The notes beneath the pieces were generated by a model that was given only the letters and a program-made list of their open reading frames with translations, was not told the DNA's origin and did not search any database. The position numbers were made by a program, and so were the translations under genes. Of a stretch of DNA of 64,000 nucleotides, positions 1-12,794 are shown piece by piece. Position 1 is the stretch's first letter. Every line of letters begins with the position of its first letter. Source of the DNA: Ostrinia nubilalis (lineage: Eukaryota > Arthropoda > Insecta > Lepidoptera > Crambidae); NCBI RefSeq assembly GCF_963855985.1, contig NC_087096.1, positions 1,736,001 through 1,800,000 of the forward strand, read 5' to 3'.

Positions 1-459
1 TGTACTTCTTGATGAAACCCTGATCAGAAAATTAGAGATAAATGAGCGAACATGATGTTAATGTTCTTCTACTACAAAAAAGAGTTATGGTTTGAGGTCT
101 ACTTTACTAAATGATATTTCCTGTAATAAATAACAGGCTGACAAAGGTGACAAAGTTTCTTTCAAAGCTCCAGTCGATATGTTGTCCCGAAGTGGTAAGG
201 CAAGCTATATTGGGACATGATAAGTGTCCTGAAATGGGTATACTAATAAATTTGGAAAAAAAATGAATTATCATGGTTCTTTTAATCCAACTACTGAACC
301 CCGAACCCCCAGTCAATACTTCGTTTGGCAAACTATCTTTTTGTTCAGATCAATCTGCAAACAATAACGTTATTGGAAAGCCTTTTAAAACTATTGCAAA
401 CATTGTTCGTTGGAACGGTCTGTGTGCAGCACAACTGTGGTAGGTGCGGTAGGGACTGT

Positions 460-640
460 TAACGAGGAATGTCCAAATTAGCACAATAACTTGGTTCAAA
501 GGGCTCTGGTGGACACCGTAGGGTTTTAGTAGGTAGACTCCGGCTTTAGTGAGCAGGCGGGGAGAGTCCCACGTAACTCACTGGTTGTCCACATTGATCA
601 GTGGGTATGCGCAAAGCATTTCAAAGGGAAGAGACTGTTA
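460..640 (+). repeat. Probable LINE/SINE-derived segment
   Basis: A GC-richer block with GGGTTTTAGTAGGTAGACTC and CCCACGTAACTCAC, a wording I associate with dispersed lepidopteran LINE tails. Borders are uncertain. Confidence 0.35.
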
Positions 641-990
641 AGGAGACATCGATTGCTACGAAAAACACTGCGTGATCAAATCAGGAATGAGGAGATCCGC
701 AGGAGAACTAAAGTGACCGAATTAGCTGGCAGAATTGCTAAAACCAAGTGGCAGAGGGCGGGGCACATAACTCGTAGAGACGATGGCTGTTGGGGCAGAA
801 AAGTTCTCGAGTGGCGACCACGGACTGGAAGACGTAGCGTGGGCAGGCCTCCTACTAGGTGGACCGACGATCTGGTAAAGGTCGGAGAAGGAGCCTGGAT
901 GCGGGCAGCGCAGGACTGTTAATTATGGAAAACCTTGGGGGAGGCCTTTGTCCAGCAGTGGACGTCATTTGGCTGAAACGAACGAACGAA
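640..990 (+). mobile_element. RTE-type LINE, 3' end with C-terminal coding remnant
   Basis: The frame 653-922 reads RRRTKVTELAGRIAKTKWQR, then GRKVLEWRPRTGRRSVGRPP and TRWTDDLVKV. This is the C-terminus of endonuclease/RT LINE proteins very common in Lepidoptera. The family's 3' tail follows (GGGGGAGGCCTTTGTCCAGC). It is 5'-truncated, and the longest of the RTE-type tails in the window. Confidence 0.8.
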
Positions 991-1416
991 CAACACTAGT
1001 GCTAATTATGTACAACACTATGCCGCGATATCATTTGCTACCAACATATTTCCAGATTTCAGGTGATGGGATATGTAAAAGTGCTCTTTGGGTTTGGGAA
1101 ATAACGATTAAAATGGCTCGAATCTTCTGTTACCTAAGTGCAGTGTGACACAACTCTGTATAATGCATTGATGCGACGCAATGTTCAAGTTTTAGCGATT
1201 TGTAGTTCAACAGCAGTTGTTTCGTTTTGTTTGAATCGCTGCTGATATTGAAAGCAATTTTTCAGATACTTATTGAATGCAATTGAGTTTTAAATAGAGT
1301 CGATTTGAAATGCCATTATGTACCGGGTTTGAGCTAAACATGGAATTCTTCTTGTTATGTAGTTTGAATGAATTGATCATAATTACTTTAAAAAGTGGGA
1401 ACGTGATGCGAAACAT

Positions 1417-1524
1417 TAACGCCTTTATTCACAAACGAAGCTGCAAATCGAACGCACAGCGTTGAATAGAGGTCTGTGATTGGTTTGTGTGTCACCCTGT
1501 GCGTCCACGCGCACTGTGAGAACT
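1417..1524 (+). repeat. Dispersed repeat, family 'TATTCACAAACG', copy 1
   Basis: Shares AGCAAATCGAACG, CAGCGTTGA, GTGTGTCACCCT and GCGTCCA blocks with the copies at 4226-4340 and 55683-55806. About 110 bp, with an internal deletion relative to the others. Confidence 0.7.
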
Positions 1525-1689
1525 CATAGTAATGTTTATGAATACGGTGGTTATTTTATTTAACATGTATGCTTGAATAAGGTTTTTTATTCAGATTTCT
1601 GCAAACCACGTCTTTCTAAACGATACTCTATTTTATGCATTTAGTAGGATTTGAATTCGTATTAATAGAGGGGCGGTTAACTAGATAGT

Positions 1690-1827
1690 TTGAAACCGGT
1701 TTGAAATGGTCGCGTCATGTGTGGTCTCTCAACGGAATCTATGGCAGAACTTAGATGCAACTCAAAAGTAACTAGAAGTTGCAGTTTCGTTGCAATTGCG
1801 TTTCATCGTGTGTTTTGGGCCTTAGAG
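1690..1827. mobile_element. MITE half, 'GGCCCAGAACAGACGG' family
   Basis: Matches the right two-thirds of the complete copy at 27359-27570, including GGTCGCGTCATGTGTGGTCT and the right inverted repeat ending GTGTTTTGGGCCTTA. The left end is missing. Confidence 0.65.
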
Positions 1828-2728
1828 TGATGCTCTTTTGAAGTAAAACAGCCGCCCAATACAATAAAAAACATAACCCTTCTTCTGGCGCAGTCCAGTA
1901 AAAAATGGATCCGGACTCTATATCCTAATAAAGCTTGTGCCACTGCTCTACTTAGTGACTTTTTTAAATTACAACGCGTGCCACTGAAACGGTGCTCCAG
2001 TTTCACATCCTCAAGCTATCGGCGAAACGTAAAGGATTATATAAAAGCGCAGTCCCACATTACTCATGCCCAAATTTGAGCTTTTCGATATCGAAAGCTT
2101 TTATGGCGTGGTCCAGTTAAAAGCATCGATCGTATTAAAAGTCGATTGAAAATTATTTATTGCGTTATGACTTTTTGGGGTCCCAGATTTGATTTGGTCG
2201 TAAGGAATAAAATTGTATTATGTTCGTCTTGTGTTTAGGAAAACTACTGTACAAGAGTAAATCTAAATTAACTTCCAATCATGATAGGAATGAGAGCCAA
2301 AGCGATGCGCCGCGCGATTTTGCGAAATCTTTGTGATGCAGCGCCGCAACGCAAAGTAAGAAAGAAAAAATGTTTATTTGGCACCAAATTACATGCACTT
2401 TTTAGTTTGTTAACTACAAGTTTTTCTGATCTCGTGGCAGATCGGCTCTTCTGGCTCGCTTGCAATCTACTAAATAAGTTGTGATAGACATCATACTTAG
2501 TGAGCAATAATTCAGTTTATAATATCCAGAAGCAAACATAGTTGAAATGGCATAACTCAGGGTCTCGCTATTAGCTCATAATCTGGATAATCTTTTCTTA
2601 AAGGTTTTAAACCTTTGTTTGTCACCAGTCATCCGCTTTGCAATGGAGGGAAGTCGAACCTTAATTTGTAACTCCTCCTATGTTCTTCTGATTAATTTAG
2701 TTGCGGATCCAATGACAGTTTAACTTTC

Positions 2729-2848
2729 CCCCGGGACAAACTTGACCTTCATTGGTTGGGTTTTTACGGCGGTCAATCTGTAGATCATGGATACACAGGA
2801 GTTGCTGTGGTGGGAACGAGAGGTGGGAATAGTCCCGTAATAGCTCAT
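2729..2848 (+). repeat. Dispersed repeat, 'CGGGACAAACTTGACCTTCA' family, copy 1
   Basis: About 120 bp starting CGGGACAAACTTGACC and ending GGGAATAGTCCCG, so the ends form a short inverted repeat. Related copies: 14614-14712 (-), 17386-17482 (-), 54876-54982 (+). Confidence 0.65.
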
Positions 2849-3463
2849 AATCTGGTAGTAAGTAATTTTGTCTTTTCGCGTGCAATAATATTAAAATCTT
2901 TACCGATTCCAAGCAAACCAGGCACACAGGTTAGCAGATGCAATACTGTTTCCAGTCAGCTTTCTAGGTGCAAAGACCTATGCACTTTCTCTCGACCTAG
3001 GCACGCCTGGTTCCCACGCGAGTGCTGTACCTCTAGCATGAACAATTTTCGTCTTCGATTCGCTTGCGTATCGACAAAATTCGATACTCAATCTTCGAGT
3101 TAAACGATAACGTGACAGTTTTGATTCTTAAAATAAGTTTCTTGCAACCATTTCTCATAATAAGTTCAGTTTACGACACGTTCACAAGGGCGCTGTTGCA
3201 GTTTTCGTACTAAAACTTTTGATGGCGATTCGAATACGCAAACGATTCGAACTCGGAAGTTTATCGTGCTAGCCGTACTGTGCTAAAGATGTCTAAGCAT
3301 GCCGGCGTCATCGCAATCGCTTCGACTTGGATGGCTTATGACCCCTAAGGTTGAAGTGACCTAGTTAAGCTTTATTCGTCTGCTGTAACTGTAGAGTTAT
3401 TATTTTACACGGTGTGAGGAGAAAAGTCGTCTACTCTGAGATTATTTTCGGGATATAATAATT

Positions 3464-3767
3464 ACTAGCGGCCGCCCGCGACTTCGCACGCGTGGATCCC
3501 GTTTTACCCCCTTCATCTATCTTACGTGGTTTAGATTTTTTCATACAAATGTTTTTTCCCGCTAACTCCCGTTCCCGTGGGAATTTTGCAATATCCTGTT
3601 GTAACTAAGCTTTAAGTTTACTAAGGTACCTGCATGCCAAATTTCAAGCGTCTAACTTAAGCGGTTTAGATTTTTCATACAAAAGGATTTTCCCGCTAAT
3701 TCCCGTTCCCGTGGGAACCCTAAGTATACTATAAACTGCCCAAGAGTAGTTTTTGTTTCTATAAGGA

Positions 3768-3801
<34 letters not shown>

Positions 3802-3830
3802 CTCTCTACAGATTTATTATAAGTATAGAT
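3464..3830 (+). repeat. Dispersed lepidopteran repeat with (CAGA)n microsatellite
   Basis: Starts CTAGCGGCCGCCCGCGACTT, contains two direct copies of a 'TTAGATTTTTTCATAC...CCCGCTAACTCCCGTTCCC' unit (about 3530 and 3667), and ends in a (CAGA)n run (3770-3800) and a TATTATAAGTATAGAT tail. Relatives occur at 11500, 26455, 29735, 33072, 47790, 49250 (reverse), 53215 (reverse) and 59965 (reverse). Confidence 0.7.
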
Positions 3831-4225
3831 TTTATTGACGGGATTGCTACCATGTACCTTAGTTTTGAATTTCCGTTATTTCGGCACTGTTGCAAGCTAT
3901 GGTCACGGAGTAACTGAGGAAACTTGCGGGTGAGATGTTATGGGCAGACATCTTTTCGGGATATTTCGGTAGGGTCCCATGGCACCCTATATTACGGAGT
4001 CTCCGGATACATAATATCCTGGTCTGTCAGTCAAATGAGATCTATCTAGTACAAACATACATACGTAATACGAATTGCCATACTCGTACAAATATCACGG
4101 CTTTACGTAGTTGAAATTTCGAATACAACGAATTAGAAAATTACGTGTTTCTTTCTTAGCATATTTTGTGTTTTTTGACTATACTTGAATAGAGTCTAAT
4201 GTTGCCTACTTGGGTAGACATGGTG

Positions 4226-4340
4226 CTAACGCCCCTATTCACAAACGATGCTTGCTTAAGTGAAGCAGCAAATCGAACGTACAGCGTTGATTAGAGCTCT
4301 GTGATTGATTCGTGTGTCACCCTATGCGTCCATGCGTTAG
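4226..4340 (+). repeat. Dispersed repeat, family 'TATTCACAAACG', copy 2
   Basis: Contains GCCCCTATTCACAAACGATG, GCTTGCTTAAGTGAAGCAGC and GTGTGTCACCC as in 55683-55806 (opposite strand there). Confidence 0.75.
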
Positions 4341-4892
4341 TCTTTCACGATACCCTCCATGTGGGAGTCCAACTTAATAGTCATTTGGACTAAAACTTCA
4401 CCATGTCTTCACCGATTCGCGGATAACTGTTATTTTGTTATTGAATCAAAGTTTAAATTTACGACAGCGTTCGCGGCCTTTAACAGAAAAAGCTTAGTTC
4501 AAACGCTCATAGCAAATTTTGTGATAGGGATAGAGACATGCGATTTTTGGTTTTACAAAGGTAATACGATAGAGAATAATACAAAGTAGTAAAAACCACC
4601 GGTTATAGGGGCATTTTTTGGAGAAATTTATCAAATAACCAAAAAAACACGAATTTAAAAGCAGATTTTTTTCAAAAAGTTTCATTTTTTATTATTTGTT
4701 GGCCTTTTTTGTGTATTTTATGTATTTTTTTAGTATCGCCTGTTATTTAGCATTATTACTGTTTTTATTTTATCAGGATATACCGCTTAGTTTAAAAGTT
4801 ATTACGTTTTCTTTACAATAAGTAATTGGAAGAAAAAAAATTCGATAAAAAATTAAAAAAAAATCTCAAAAATACATTGTACCTATGTGTTT

Positions 4893-5003
4893 CAACTGCA
4901 CGCAGGAAGATTTAATGGAGGCTACTGACAATGCCATTCTTGTGGCGGAGTTTAGGGCCGACGCTGTGTAGGTTTATTATCGACACGACAAGAAGAAGAT
5001 GTG
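4893..5003 (-). repeat. Dispersed repeat, 'CTTCTTGTCGTGTCGACA' family
   Basis: The reverse complement of the blocks at 15768-15907 and 60879-61075. It shares GCACGCAGGAAGATTTAATG and CGACACGACAAGAAG. The minus-to-plus reading holds a short open stretch, so it may be a LINE fragment. Confidence 0.65.
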
Positions 5004-5005
5004 TT

Positions 5006-7190
5006 TCTTTTTGTTTATAAATATTAAAATTCACGCTTTATCAAAACTTGTTTGATTGTTATATTTTTGTTTCGCACCAAATATTTTTGCGCCGGACTGT
5101 ACACCGATTCGCTCATTCGTTTTACAGATAGAGTAATAAAGTGAGGCAATAATCGCGGATCTCCAGGTAATGTTGGGCCGAATTGGCGATAAAACAATTT
5201 ATTTGTGTCACACAGTTTGTCGCTATGCTTTGGGGCCATTAGAGCAGCGTTTAGTTTCACATTTTTAACGATTAATAAATAAGTACTAGGATTTTCTACG
5301 CAATTCTTTATGCTTCACTTTTTGAGTTCCATGATGCAATGTTAACTGGGGAATTAATATTACCATCGAAAATGTAGTATGTGAAAGTAATGTAAGAATC
5401 AAGAATAATTTATTTATTACGTAAGTAAGTAGGAGTTTTTCAAAGCACCTACATTTATTTGTTTGGACTATTTTATAGTACGTAGTTCGAGACTTACAGA
5501 TTATTATGGTTGAGTCACAACATCATAATTACTTCCCCAAAAAGTGTTTAGAAAAGGTTTTAAAATCACCATTACCATTGACTAATATAATTTTAGGAAA
5601 CTTTTTAATTAGGCATAATAATTATTACGAGTGTTAAACGATAAAATTGCAAAGCTACTCCTATAGTAATTAAACCCTAATTCATGTCTGTCAAATTGTC
5701 GTAAAGCAATTTCTGCTTATACGACGTTGTTTGCAATCGAAGTTACTGCAACGGAATTTTATGACTTAGCGTTTGTCTTAAACCTGTATTAGGTAGTAAA
5801 GTATCAGTATTTTTCAAAATGTCAACTGCCTTTCGATTTTTGGTGTAAAGGCCATTGCATTGAACGAAGACTATAACACTCATCTTTTTATGCAAAATTT
5901 CGTATTATACGTACGTTGATATTTAAAACAAATGATGAGATTTAAAATTATAGGATATTGAACTTTCATAATTTCAGTTCTTTTCCTTCCTTGCTCATGC
6001 CTGTCACTAATTCAATAAATTGCAGTTTGGCATCTTTATTTTTTAAATAATTGTAGTTGCTTGTCATATTTGGTGGCATCAAGATATTTTTTCGTTAAGG
6101 CTTTTTTATCTTGGCGACTGTACCAGCTATAATTTATTTCATTACTCAAAATGCATTCAGATTCCACATAACCTCTCCGTTAAGTTTTGGTTCGGAAATA
6201 TGATTGGTAATCCATACACATCTCACTTTGGTGGAAACCGGGCCTGAAGGTATTTTTTACAGAACAAAAATTTCCCACTATTCACCCGCTTTTTTAGTGG
6301 CCCCACAAATATTTATTGACCCTCAGTATTTCCAAATTGGGAGCAATGAGGGTGAAATTAAAAGTTGCGTTATTACCAAAGTTAATTTATAACTCCACTC
6401 GTGGGATATATGACTTCATAAAGGGATATGTAGTTTTTATGTTCTTGTTTTGGAATGAGATATTGTTTGTTTGTTGTAGATATGACGAGAAAACTTGCGA
6501 TAAACTTGTTGTTTTTGTGTAGCATAATTTAACTAAGATTTCAAGAATATTTGTGATGTAATATGTCATAAAGAGTCCATGTATAGACCAAGACACATCA
6601 AGGTAAAAAATGTAGATCCTTATCTAATTTAAATGAGTGTGATATAAATAGTGCAAAATTTGTTGTTTGCTGTGCTGACTATACATTTGATCAATAAATA
6701 AAATAAATAATTCCAAGAACATCTAAAAAACCTGAAAAATGCAATACGTTTTTTTTATAAATTGTGATTTTAAATAAGTACTTATAGCCTTTAAAATTTA
6801 AAGGACTGTTTGTCAATTTATTTAGCGTGAAATGATCGCTATAGCTTTTCTTTGCCATAGCCACAACCAACATCTACGATCGAGTCCAATTATGACAGGT
6901 CATAAAAACTGTATTAATTAACCGTTGGTGTCAAATACCTTATAATAAATACATGTAAAGGTCTTACTTTCGTATTTAACTTTGTCTTAACACTGTAGTA
7001 ATTAGACACTAATCAAGAACTACTTCCCGGTGGCCTAGAATCATGAAATTCGTCAAGTGACAAGGTCTAGACACAAGTATTCTGAAAATTATTAATTGAG
7101 ATAATATATCACAGTTATGATCATCATAAATGAACAGTTCAATTTGCTATGTAGGTATAAGTGCATACTAGAGGACGTATCTGTAGACTG
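5006..7190. other. AT-rich intergenic DNA, nothing recognised
   Basis: No gene, TIR pair or known repeat seen. The short ORFs in it (for example 6204-6522) have no coding-like features. Confidence 0.5.
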
Positions 7191-7194
7191 CAAA

Positions 7195-7464
7195 GGCGCT
7201 TTTACACTGCGCGGAAAATAGCCAAGTCAAAAAAAAACAGTGGGGTGGGGAAGAAAAATGAATGAATTTCATCAAATTCAAATTATTTATTGCATGTCAC
7301 ATGGGTAAGGGTTGATAGAACATAATTTTGTATATGTGAAGCCCAGTGAAGGCGTTGCAAAAGCTTAACAATAACATTAAAATAGAGAATTATTGATTTT
7401 TTGACTCCCCACTCCACTGATTTTTTGACTTGACTCGGCTAATTTCCGCGCAGTGTAAATCCGC
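7195..7464. mobile_element. MITE with about 35-bp imperfect TIRs
   Basis: The left end GGCGCTTTTACACTGCGCGG and the right end (reverse complement GGCGGATTTACACTGCGCGG) continue similarly through GGAAAATAGCC and AGTCAA. CAAAG occurs at both flanks but the exact duplication is uncertain. Confidence 0.75.
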
Positions 7465-8413
7465 CACAAAGGTTTTACCATATAGATATCTTACTTATTC
7501 CTGTCATAATGAGAATAATATAAGAGAGGTAGAGTTTTCGAATTAATTTGTGTGTAGCACATAGGAATTGAATTCAAGACTTCAGGATTGAGAGAGTTTA
7601 ACTTTATCCACAAGACAAGAAGTGGTTGGCTAGTCACTCCTTTTAGGTTTAGATAGTTTTCTATGTACTGTAACTGTCCCTATTAATAAATAAATAAATA
7701 AATAAATAGATGCAGTTGTAAGTAGGTACACCGACTTATTTTATTGAAAATTAGCATTTGTTACAACGCTATAAAGTGCATTTTTTATTGCGCAAATGCA
7801 TTGTGCAAAGGTTGGATTTAATGCTAAAAGCATTTTCCGCCAGTCGATATTAGGGGCATGCACAAAGATGCGAGTGCGGTGCAGGTATAAATATAATACT
7901 ATTTATTTATTTATTTATACTTTAATGCCAAAATTTTGTACATAAGGCGAACTTAATGCACTAAAGCATTCTCGACCAGTTTACCTTTGGGTTGAGCAGA
8001 AAAAAAATTTGTTGTTGAAAAACTATTATGTTTAGCTTGATATACTGTCATCCATAAATCATCCACCTTAACATCCTGTGGTTATATTGACAGATTGATA
8101 CTTTTTATACGCACACTTAAATAATTATAGAGCGTGAACTCGAAATTCTTTTAAATAGTTCACGTAGTTTTGGACGCAGTTTCAGTACTTTAAATTATTA
8201 CTATTTTATTACTATTTTGAATTATTTTGAGTTGTGTCAATTTCTATCTAGGTGTACGTTATTTAATTTAATATCCGATACGAATATTCTAAGATAATAA
8301 TAGGATCAAGTTAAAATTTAAACTCGTTCGATACAGTAATTACACCTTAAAGTACGGAGCGGACGTTAATAATAATCGGTCATTTAGGCAAAGGCTTTAT
8401 GGGTATTAATTGG
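7465..8413. other. AT-rich intergenic DNA
   Basis: Contains an (AATA)n run at 7685-7710 and a short LINE/SINE-like patch at 7905-7990 (GGCGAACTTAATGCACTAAAG). No gene seen. Confidence 0.45.
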
Positions 8414-8523
8414 TACAGTCAGCATCAAATAGTTTGTGACACCCAAAGTGGCCAAAAAGTTGACAAACACAGGCTTATTCCAAATGTAACAAAGACGTTG
8501 CAAATTATTTGACGCTGACTGTA
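8414..8523. mobile_element. MITE, 'ACAGTCAGCGTCAAATA' family, copy 1
   Basis: TIRs: left TACAGTCAGCATCAAATAGT, right (reverse complement) TACAGTCAGCGTCAAATAAT. About 110 bp with TA at both ends, consistent with a Tc1/mariner-type duplication. Confidence 0.75.
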
Positions 8524-8530
8524 TTAGGGT

Positions 8531-8688
8531 CGGCAAATGCAGCGTGGGACGTCCACCCATAAGGTGGACCGACGACATCATGCAGCAGGAAGGCACTGGA
8601 CGCAGGCCGCTACCAACCGGGCAACATGGAAAGCATTGGGGGAGGCCTATGTTCAGCAGTGGACGTCCAATGGCTGAGATAATGATAT
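8531..8688 (+). mobile_element. RTE-type LINE tail with 10-bp target duplication
   Basis: A 5'-truncated tail (GGTGGACCGACGACATC, GGGGGAGGCCTATGTTCAGC) ending GATAATGAT. GTATTAGGGT is repeated at 8521-8530 and 8689-8698, the target site duplication. Confidence 0.85.
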
Positions 8689-8697
8689 GTATTAGGG

Positions 8698-8835
8698 TAC
8701 TGTCAGCGTCAAATACTTCGTGACACCCAAAGTAGCCAGAATGTTCGTAACATATCTTTGTTTCAACTGGAATAAGGTTGTGTTGACAACTTTTTGGCAA
8801 CTTTGATAGTCACGAACTTTTTGATGCTGACTGTA
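8698..8835. mobile_element. MITE, 'ACAGTCAGCGTCAAATA' family, copy 2
   Basis: Complete copy, TIRs about 40 bp with a few mismatches. It is followed again by TTAGGGTAC, so copies 1 and 2 formed a tandem pair before the LINE tail separated them. Confidence 0.8.
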
Positions 8836-8839
8836 TTAG

Positions 8840-11495
8840 GGTACAGATATCAGACTTATACTTTTTGGTTGGAAAATCATCCCTATTACAACTAGGTAAG
8901 ATCCCATGGTATTCAGCTTGAAATGGTGTTGTACAAGGCATTATTTACATAACGTGGTAGAAGTGTAAATAGTTTACTATTATTTGTTACTAGTCTTTGC
9001 CTGCGGGTTCGTTTAGGTGGATTTTTAGAGGAAGAAAAATTATCAGTCTATGGTCATGAATGGAGAACATAAAATAGTCACCATTTAAATATCTATTTGA
9101 GATAACTGTTACTGGTACACCCACCCTAAGTATAATAATTACAGCTAATTGTTTAATGATTAACAAACATTATTTTTATGGCAACGGCTAGTTCGTTTTA
9201 TCCAGATTTGCGTTTGCTGATGTTGTATAAAGCAACCAAAGGTTTATTTGAGAAAATACAAAAATATAAAGCTGAAATTGTGACGGACTGAAATCCACGA
9301 AAAGCCGCGACCATAAGCAAATGAATGTGATTGGGTCCTGTATAAAGTCCGAGTCAGGAATGCCTTGCTTCATGTGCTATATTATTTATTTGCACTAAGT
9401 TGGACATAGATTCATGTAGCTATATGATATGTTTTGTTTTCTCGTTATTCTTAAGGACAATTTACGAGTACTAGCAGTCAAATTTTATTCTAAATGAGAC
9501 ACCAGCTGTGGTCGATCATAAAGCATCTGGAGCTACACAGGTTCTTGTCAAAAATCATAACCATACTCTGTGACGCTACTTAACAAAATATAGTTCTAAA
9601 TTAATTATAAGTATCTCGTCTCACTATCTTTATTACACAAATTTACTGTTTCATAAAACGCAATGAAGTCTCTACATGAAATAAAAAAATCAATAATCTG
9701 AAATCTTTTCAACTATTTCATCATGCGAAAGTTAAAAATATAAATATAAGAACACGTACAATTGTAGCAAACAAGTTAATACAATGCAATTAAAATCACC
9801 ATTTAAATTCTTTCAGTCAAGTAATCGTGATCAGTTCATTCATTAATTTCACACAATTAATTGAAAAATACTTGGTTTCTTCACAGTAACATACTTTCAT
9901 GAACATAATAAGTCTATAAAACGTAACATTCCGCAATTATTTTTAATTAATCTTACTTTTGCAATAACAACTCATAAACTTCGTTATTTTAGAGATAAAA
10001 CAACAACTACATATCTCTACAACTTCTAAAAAACAAATATTTTACGACATTTCACGGGTGCTGTTAGAAGTTAAGTTATTTATAATTTCGAGCGAAACAA
10101 GTCGTAAAAATATAAAGCAAAACTAGTTCATAGCTACTACGCATTACTCGCATAACATCGTAATACGCTGCTACCTAAATAAAAATAGAAATAAAAGACA
10201 ATTATTTACCTTTGAAATCCACCGGAAGACTCAATAAATCTGTATGCATTCACCAAAATAAATCACAATAAAAACACTGCAAGGAAATGGCGCGCAAACT
10301 GACAGCTCAGAAAAACAAAACAAAAACGGGTCACAGGAACGCGATTTGAATGAAAACTTTTCAAATTTGAAATTTGGAATGGCTAGTGTCGCGGGTGCAT
10401 CGCATCGGTTGTGGTGGCGGAGCGGTGCGCTGTAATGAATGGTCTGTAGTGAGGTGCCTCGTTGAACGGCTTTGTCGGTAAATGTGTTGCTTAAAATACA
10501 GCGTGACGGCCGTAGCTTGATACTTTTAATTAACACTTTATTATTTGTATCACTAGGCTCAAATTGTTTCAACTGACTTCGACGAAGCAGTAACGTTACA
10601 ATTTATTATGTAATATTCCTGTAAGTACGAGTTGCGGTCACAAATAACAGGATATGGGTGAAACATTATTTTTTCTACGAATTGCGACCAGAAATTAGGT
10701 GGCATAAAAAGTGAGAGGGTTGTGGTTGAGAAACTGACGAATAATTGAAGTGAACAGTCATGTTAATACAAATTTATTTCATCGTAAATACCTATAGTGT
10801 GCGTTGGAATTTTAGCATTTTAAACCTTTGAAATCGATTGTCGATAGCAGCCTTTTAAGATTAACAAGACAATTTTCAGCTTTAAAGTTGAAGTTATAAT
10901 TTAAAGAGGCCTAAGTCTGGATTTTTTTTTTTATCTAACAGTACTTAATTCGAATATTTTATTAAAAGGTATGTTGGTAATTATGAGGGTCTTCAATAAT
11001 ATTTAACAAGGAATTTCCAAGACTCTTTCTGCGTAAAAATCACAAACTCACGCGCACAGTTAAAACCAAACATTCAAGTACCAAGTTGTCATGGTCGCAG
11101 TATAGGCATAGCGGTCCGTAGATTCGCACCGAATCAACTTGGCATTTCGGCTGACAAATGCCTGTGAGAGCCCAGCTCTGCTGTATGGAGGAGTTTGATT
11201 TATTAATTGTTGCAAATCGCTTATTATTTGCATAGTGGATGCCGTGGAAAGGTTATACCTACTACGGTTAGGTTCTTTTTCTCTCTCGCTCTCTGTCTAT
11301 CTGGTTATGCGTGGAACCATAGATCCCTGCAAGGAATTGGGAGCGATAGAGAATCGATGGGTTATAAGTTAGAGTTTAGTAATTAAATAAAATTTAGATT
11401 CGTTTGAAAAAAATATCTATACTTTTCAGTTATAAAAACATAATTTAAACTTTCAAGAAATTCCAATGTTCCATATTGATATTATTTTATACTTT
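8840..11495. other. Intergenic DNA, no supported gene
   Basis: AT-rich apart from a GC-richer patch at 10380-10460. A minus-strand initiator/donor pair at 10210-10302 is listed separately. Confidence 0.45.
10210..10302 (-). promoter_or_regulatory. Possible initiator plus short non-coding first exon
   Basis: The minus strand carries TCAGTT (10302-10297), the insect Inr consensus, in CTGTCAGTTTGCGCGCC. A donor AAAG|GTAAAT lies 90 bp on at 10210. No ATG-led frame runs into the donor. This is pattern only; both motifs are short. Confidence 0.2.
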
Positions 11496-11499
11496 TACT

Positions 11500-11745
11500 A
11501 GCTTTCCGCCCGCGGCTTCGCCCGCGTGGAATTTTGTCTGTCACAGAAAAACTTTATCGCGCGCGTCCCTGTTTCAAAAACCGGGATAAAAACTATCCTA
11601 TGTTCTTTCCCGGGACTCAAACTATCTCTATGCCAAATTTCATCAAAATCGGTTGCGAGGTTTAAGCGGGAAAGCGTAACAGACAGACAGACAGACAGAC
11701 AGACAGAGTTACTTTCGCATTTATAATATTAGTTGGGATGGATCA
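11500..11745 (+). repeat. Dispersed lepidopteran repeat, well-preserved copy
   Basis: Starts TAGCTTTCCGCCCGCGGCTT and contains TCTGTCACAGAAAAACTTTA and CCAAATTTCATCAAAATCGG. A (CAGA)n run at 11679-11706 precedes TTTCGCATTTATAATATTAG. It is the reference copy for this family in the window. Confidence 0.8.
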
Positions 11746-12273
11746 AACAGTTAATAATGGCTTAATAGAGTCGGTACTTACTAATTATTTTACTCTCTGT
11801 TACAAAAATAGATGTAAGTAGGTATTTTATTATAATATAGGTATGCATGTTTGAAATAATCAATGGTCTCATAGAAATATCATTATTTAAATAGAACTTA
11901 AAACTTAATTCACTATTTATTCCTAAGGATACCTGTTTTTAAGATAAGGTAATTTCCTTCTACTCTTATATTAGGAAAATACCCTTTTGTAAGATATTCC
12001 CAGCTTAGGAGAGTTGTTATGTGCGGTAACCTAGTGATAGTAACGCGAATCACTTGATATGCGTATTAGGTGTCATGTGATATTTTTCACACCGATACGC
12101 TTGACGGGTAAGCAATTTGGTAAGCGTACTTAGTTGTGTCATTACTTACAATGTATGAGAAACTAGATTTCTATGCCTTACTTTGTTGGCAAAAAGGCTC
12201 TGAACCTCTTCTTTGGATTCTATATTATTGTATTGCATAAAATTTATGCTATGAGTTTGTTATATTATCACCA

Positions 12274-12425
12274 CACGAGGTGGTCAACAAGGTGGACCGA
12301 CGACCTCATAAAGGTAGCAGGAAGGCGCTGGATACAGGCCGCTACCAACCGATCATTATGGAAATCATTGGGGGAGGCCTATGTTCAGCAATGGACGTCC
12401 TATGACTGATAATATGATGATTATT
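12274..12425 (+). mobile_element. RTE-type LINE tail
   Basis: GTGGACCGACGACCTCATAA ... GGGGGAGGCCTATGTTCAGC, ending GATAATATGATGAT. Confidence 0.8.
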
Positions 12426-12794
12426 ATACATATTACAGCGAAACGGAAAGATTAAACGATACATATTTTTACTCAATAGAAACAGGCCTTTTGTACATAC
12501 AAATCCTAATCCCTAGCTGTTGACAAATTACACATTACCTTACCCGGACCTATTATTAATCACAGCTCCGGAACGTGATACGCAGCGGCACTTTGTTCCA
12601 TCCTTGTTGCTCTAAATCACTTCCCGTGACAACTGCCCAGGGGACTGCCTTTCAGCGCATCATAAATTACTGAAATCCCTTTTTCATAAACGGCCGGCAC
12701 CCTAATCTTCATATCCAAACATTATAGTCAGCTGGTTTTTTGTATTTCGTGTTTTTTGTGGTGAAGAGGAGATCACTGAGAGTAATAATGGTTA

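Noticed and set aside
8384..8800. 138-codon minus-strand ORF
   Set aside because: Runs through two MITE copies and a LINE tail; its frame is a by-product of these repeats.
10231..10572. 113-codon minus-strand ORF
   Set aside because: No domain, no signal peptide, composition like chance; only the initiator/donor pattern nearby was kept, as a weak call.
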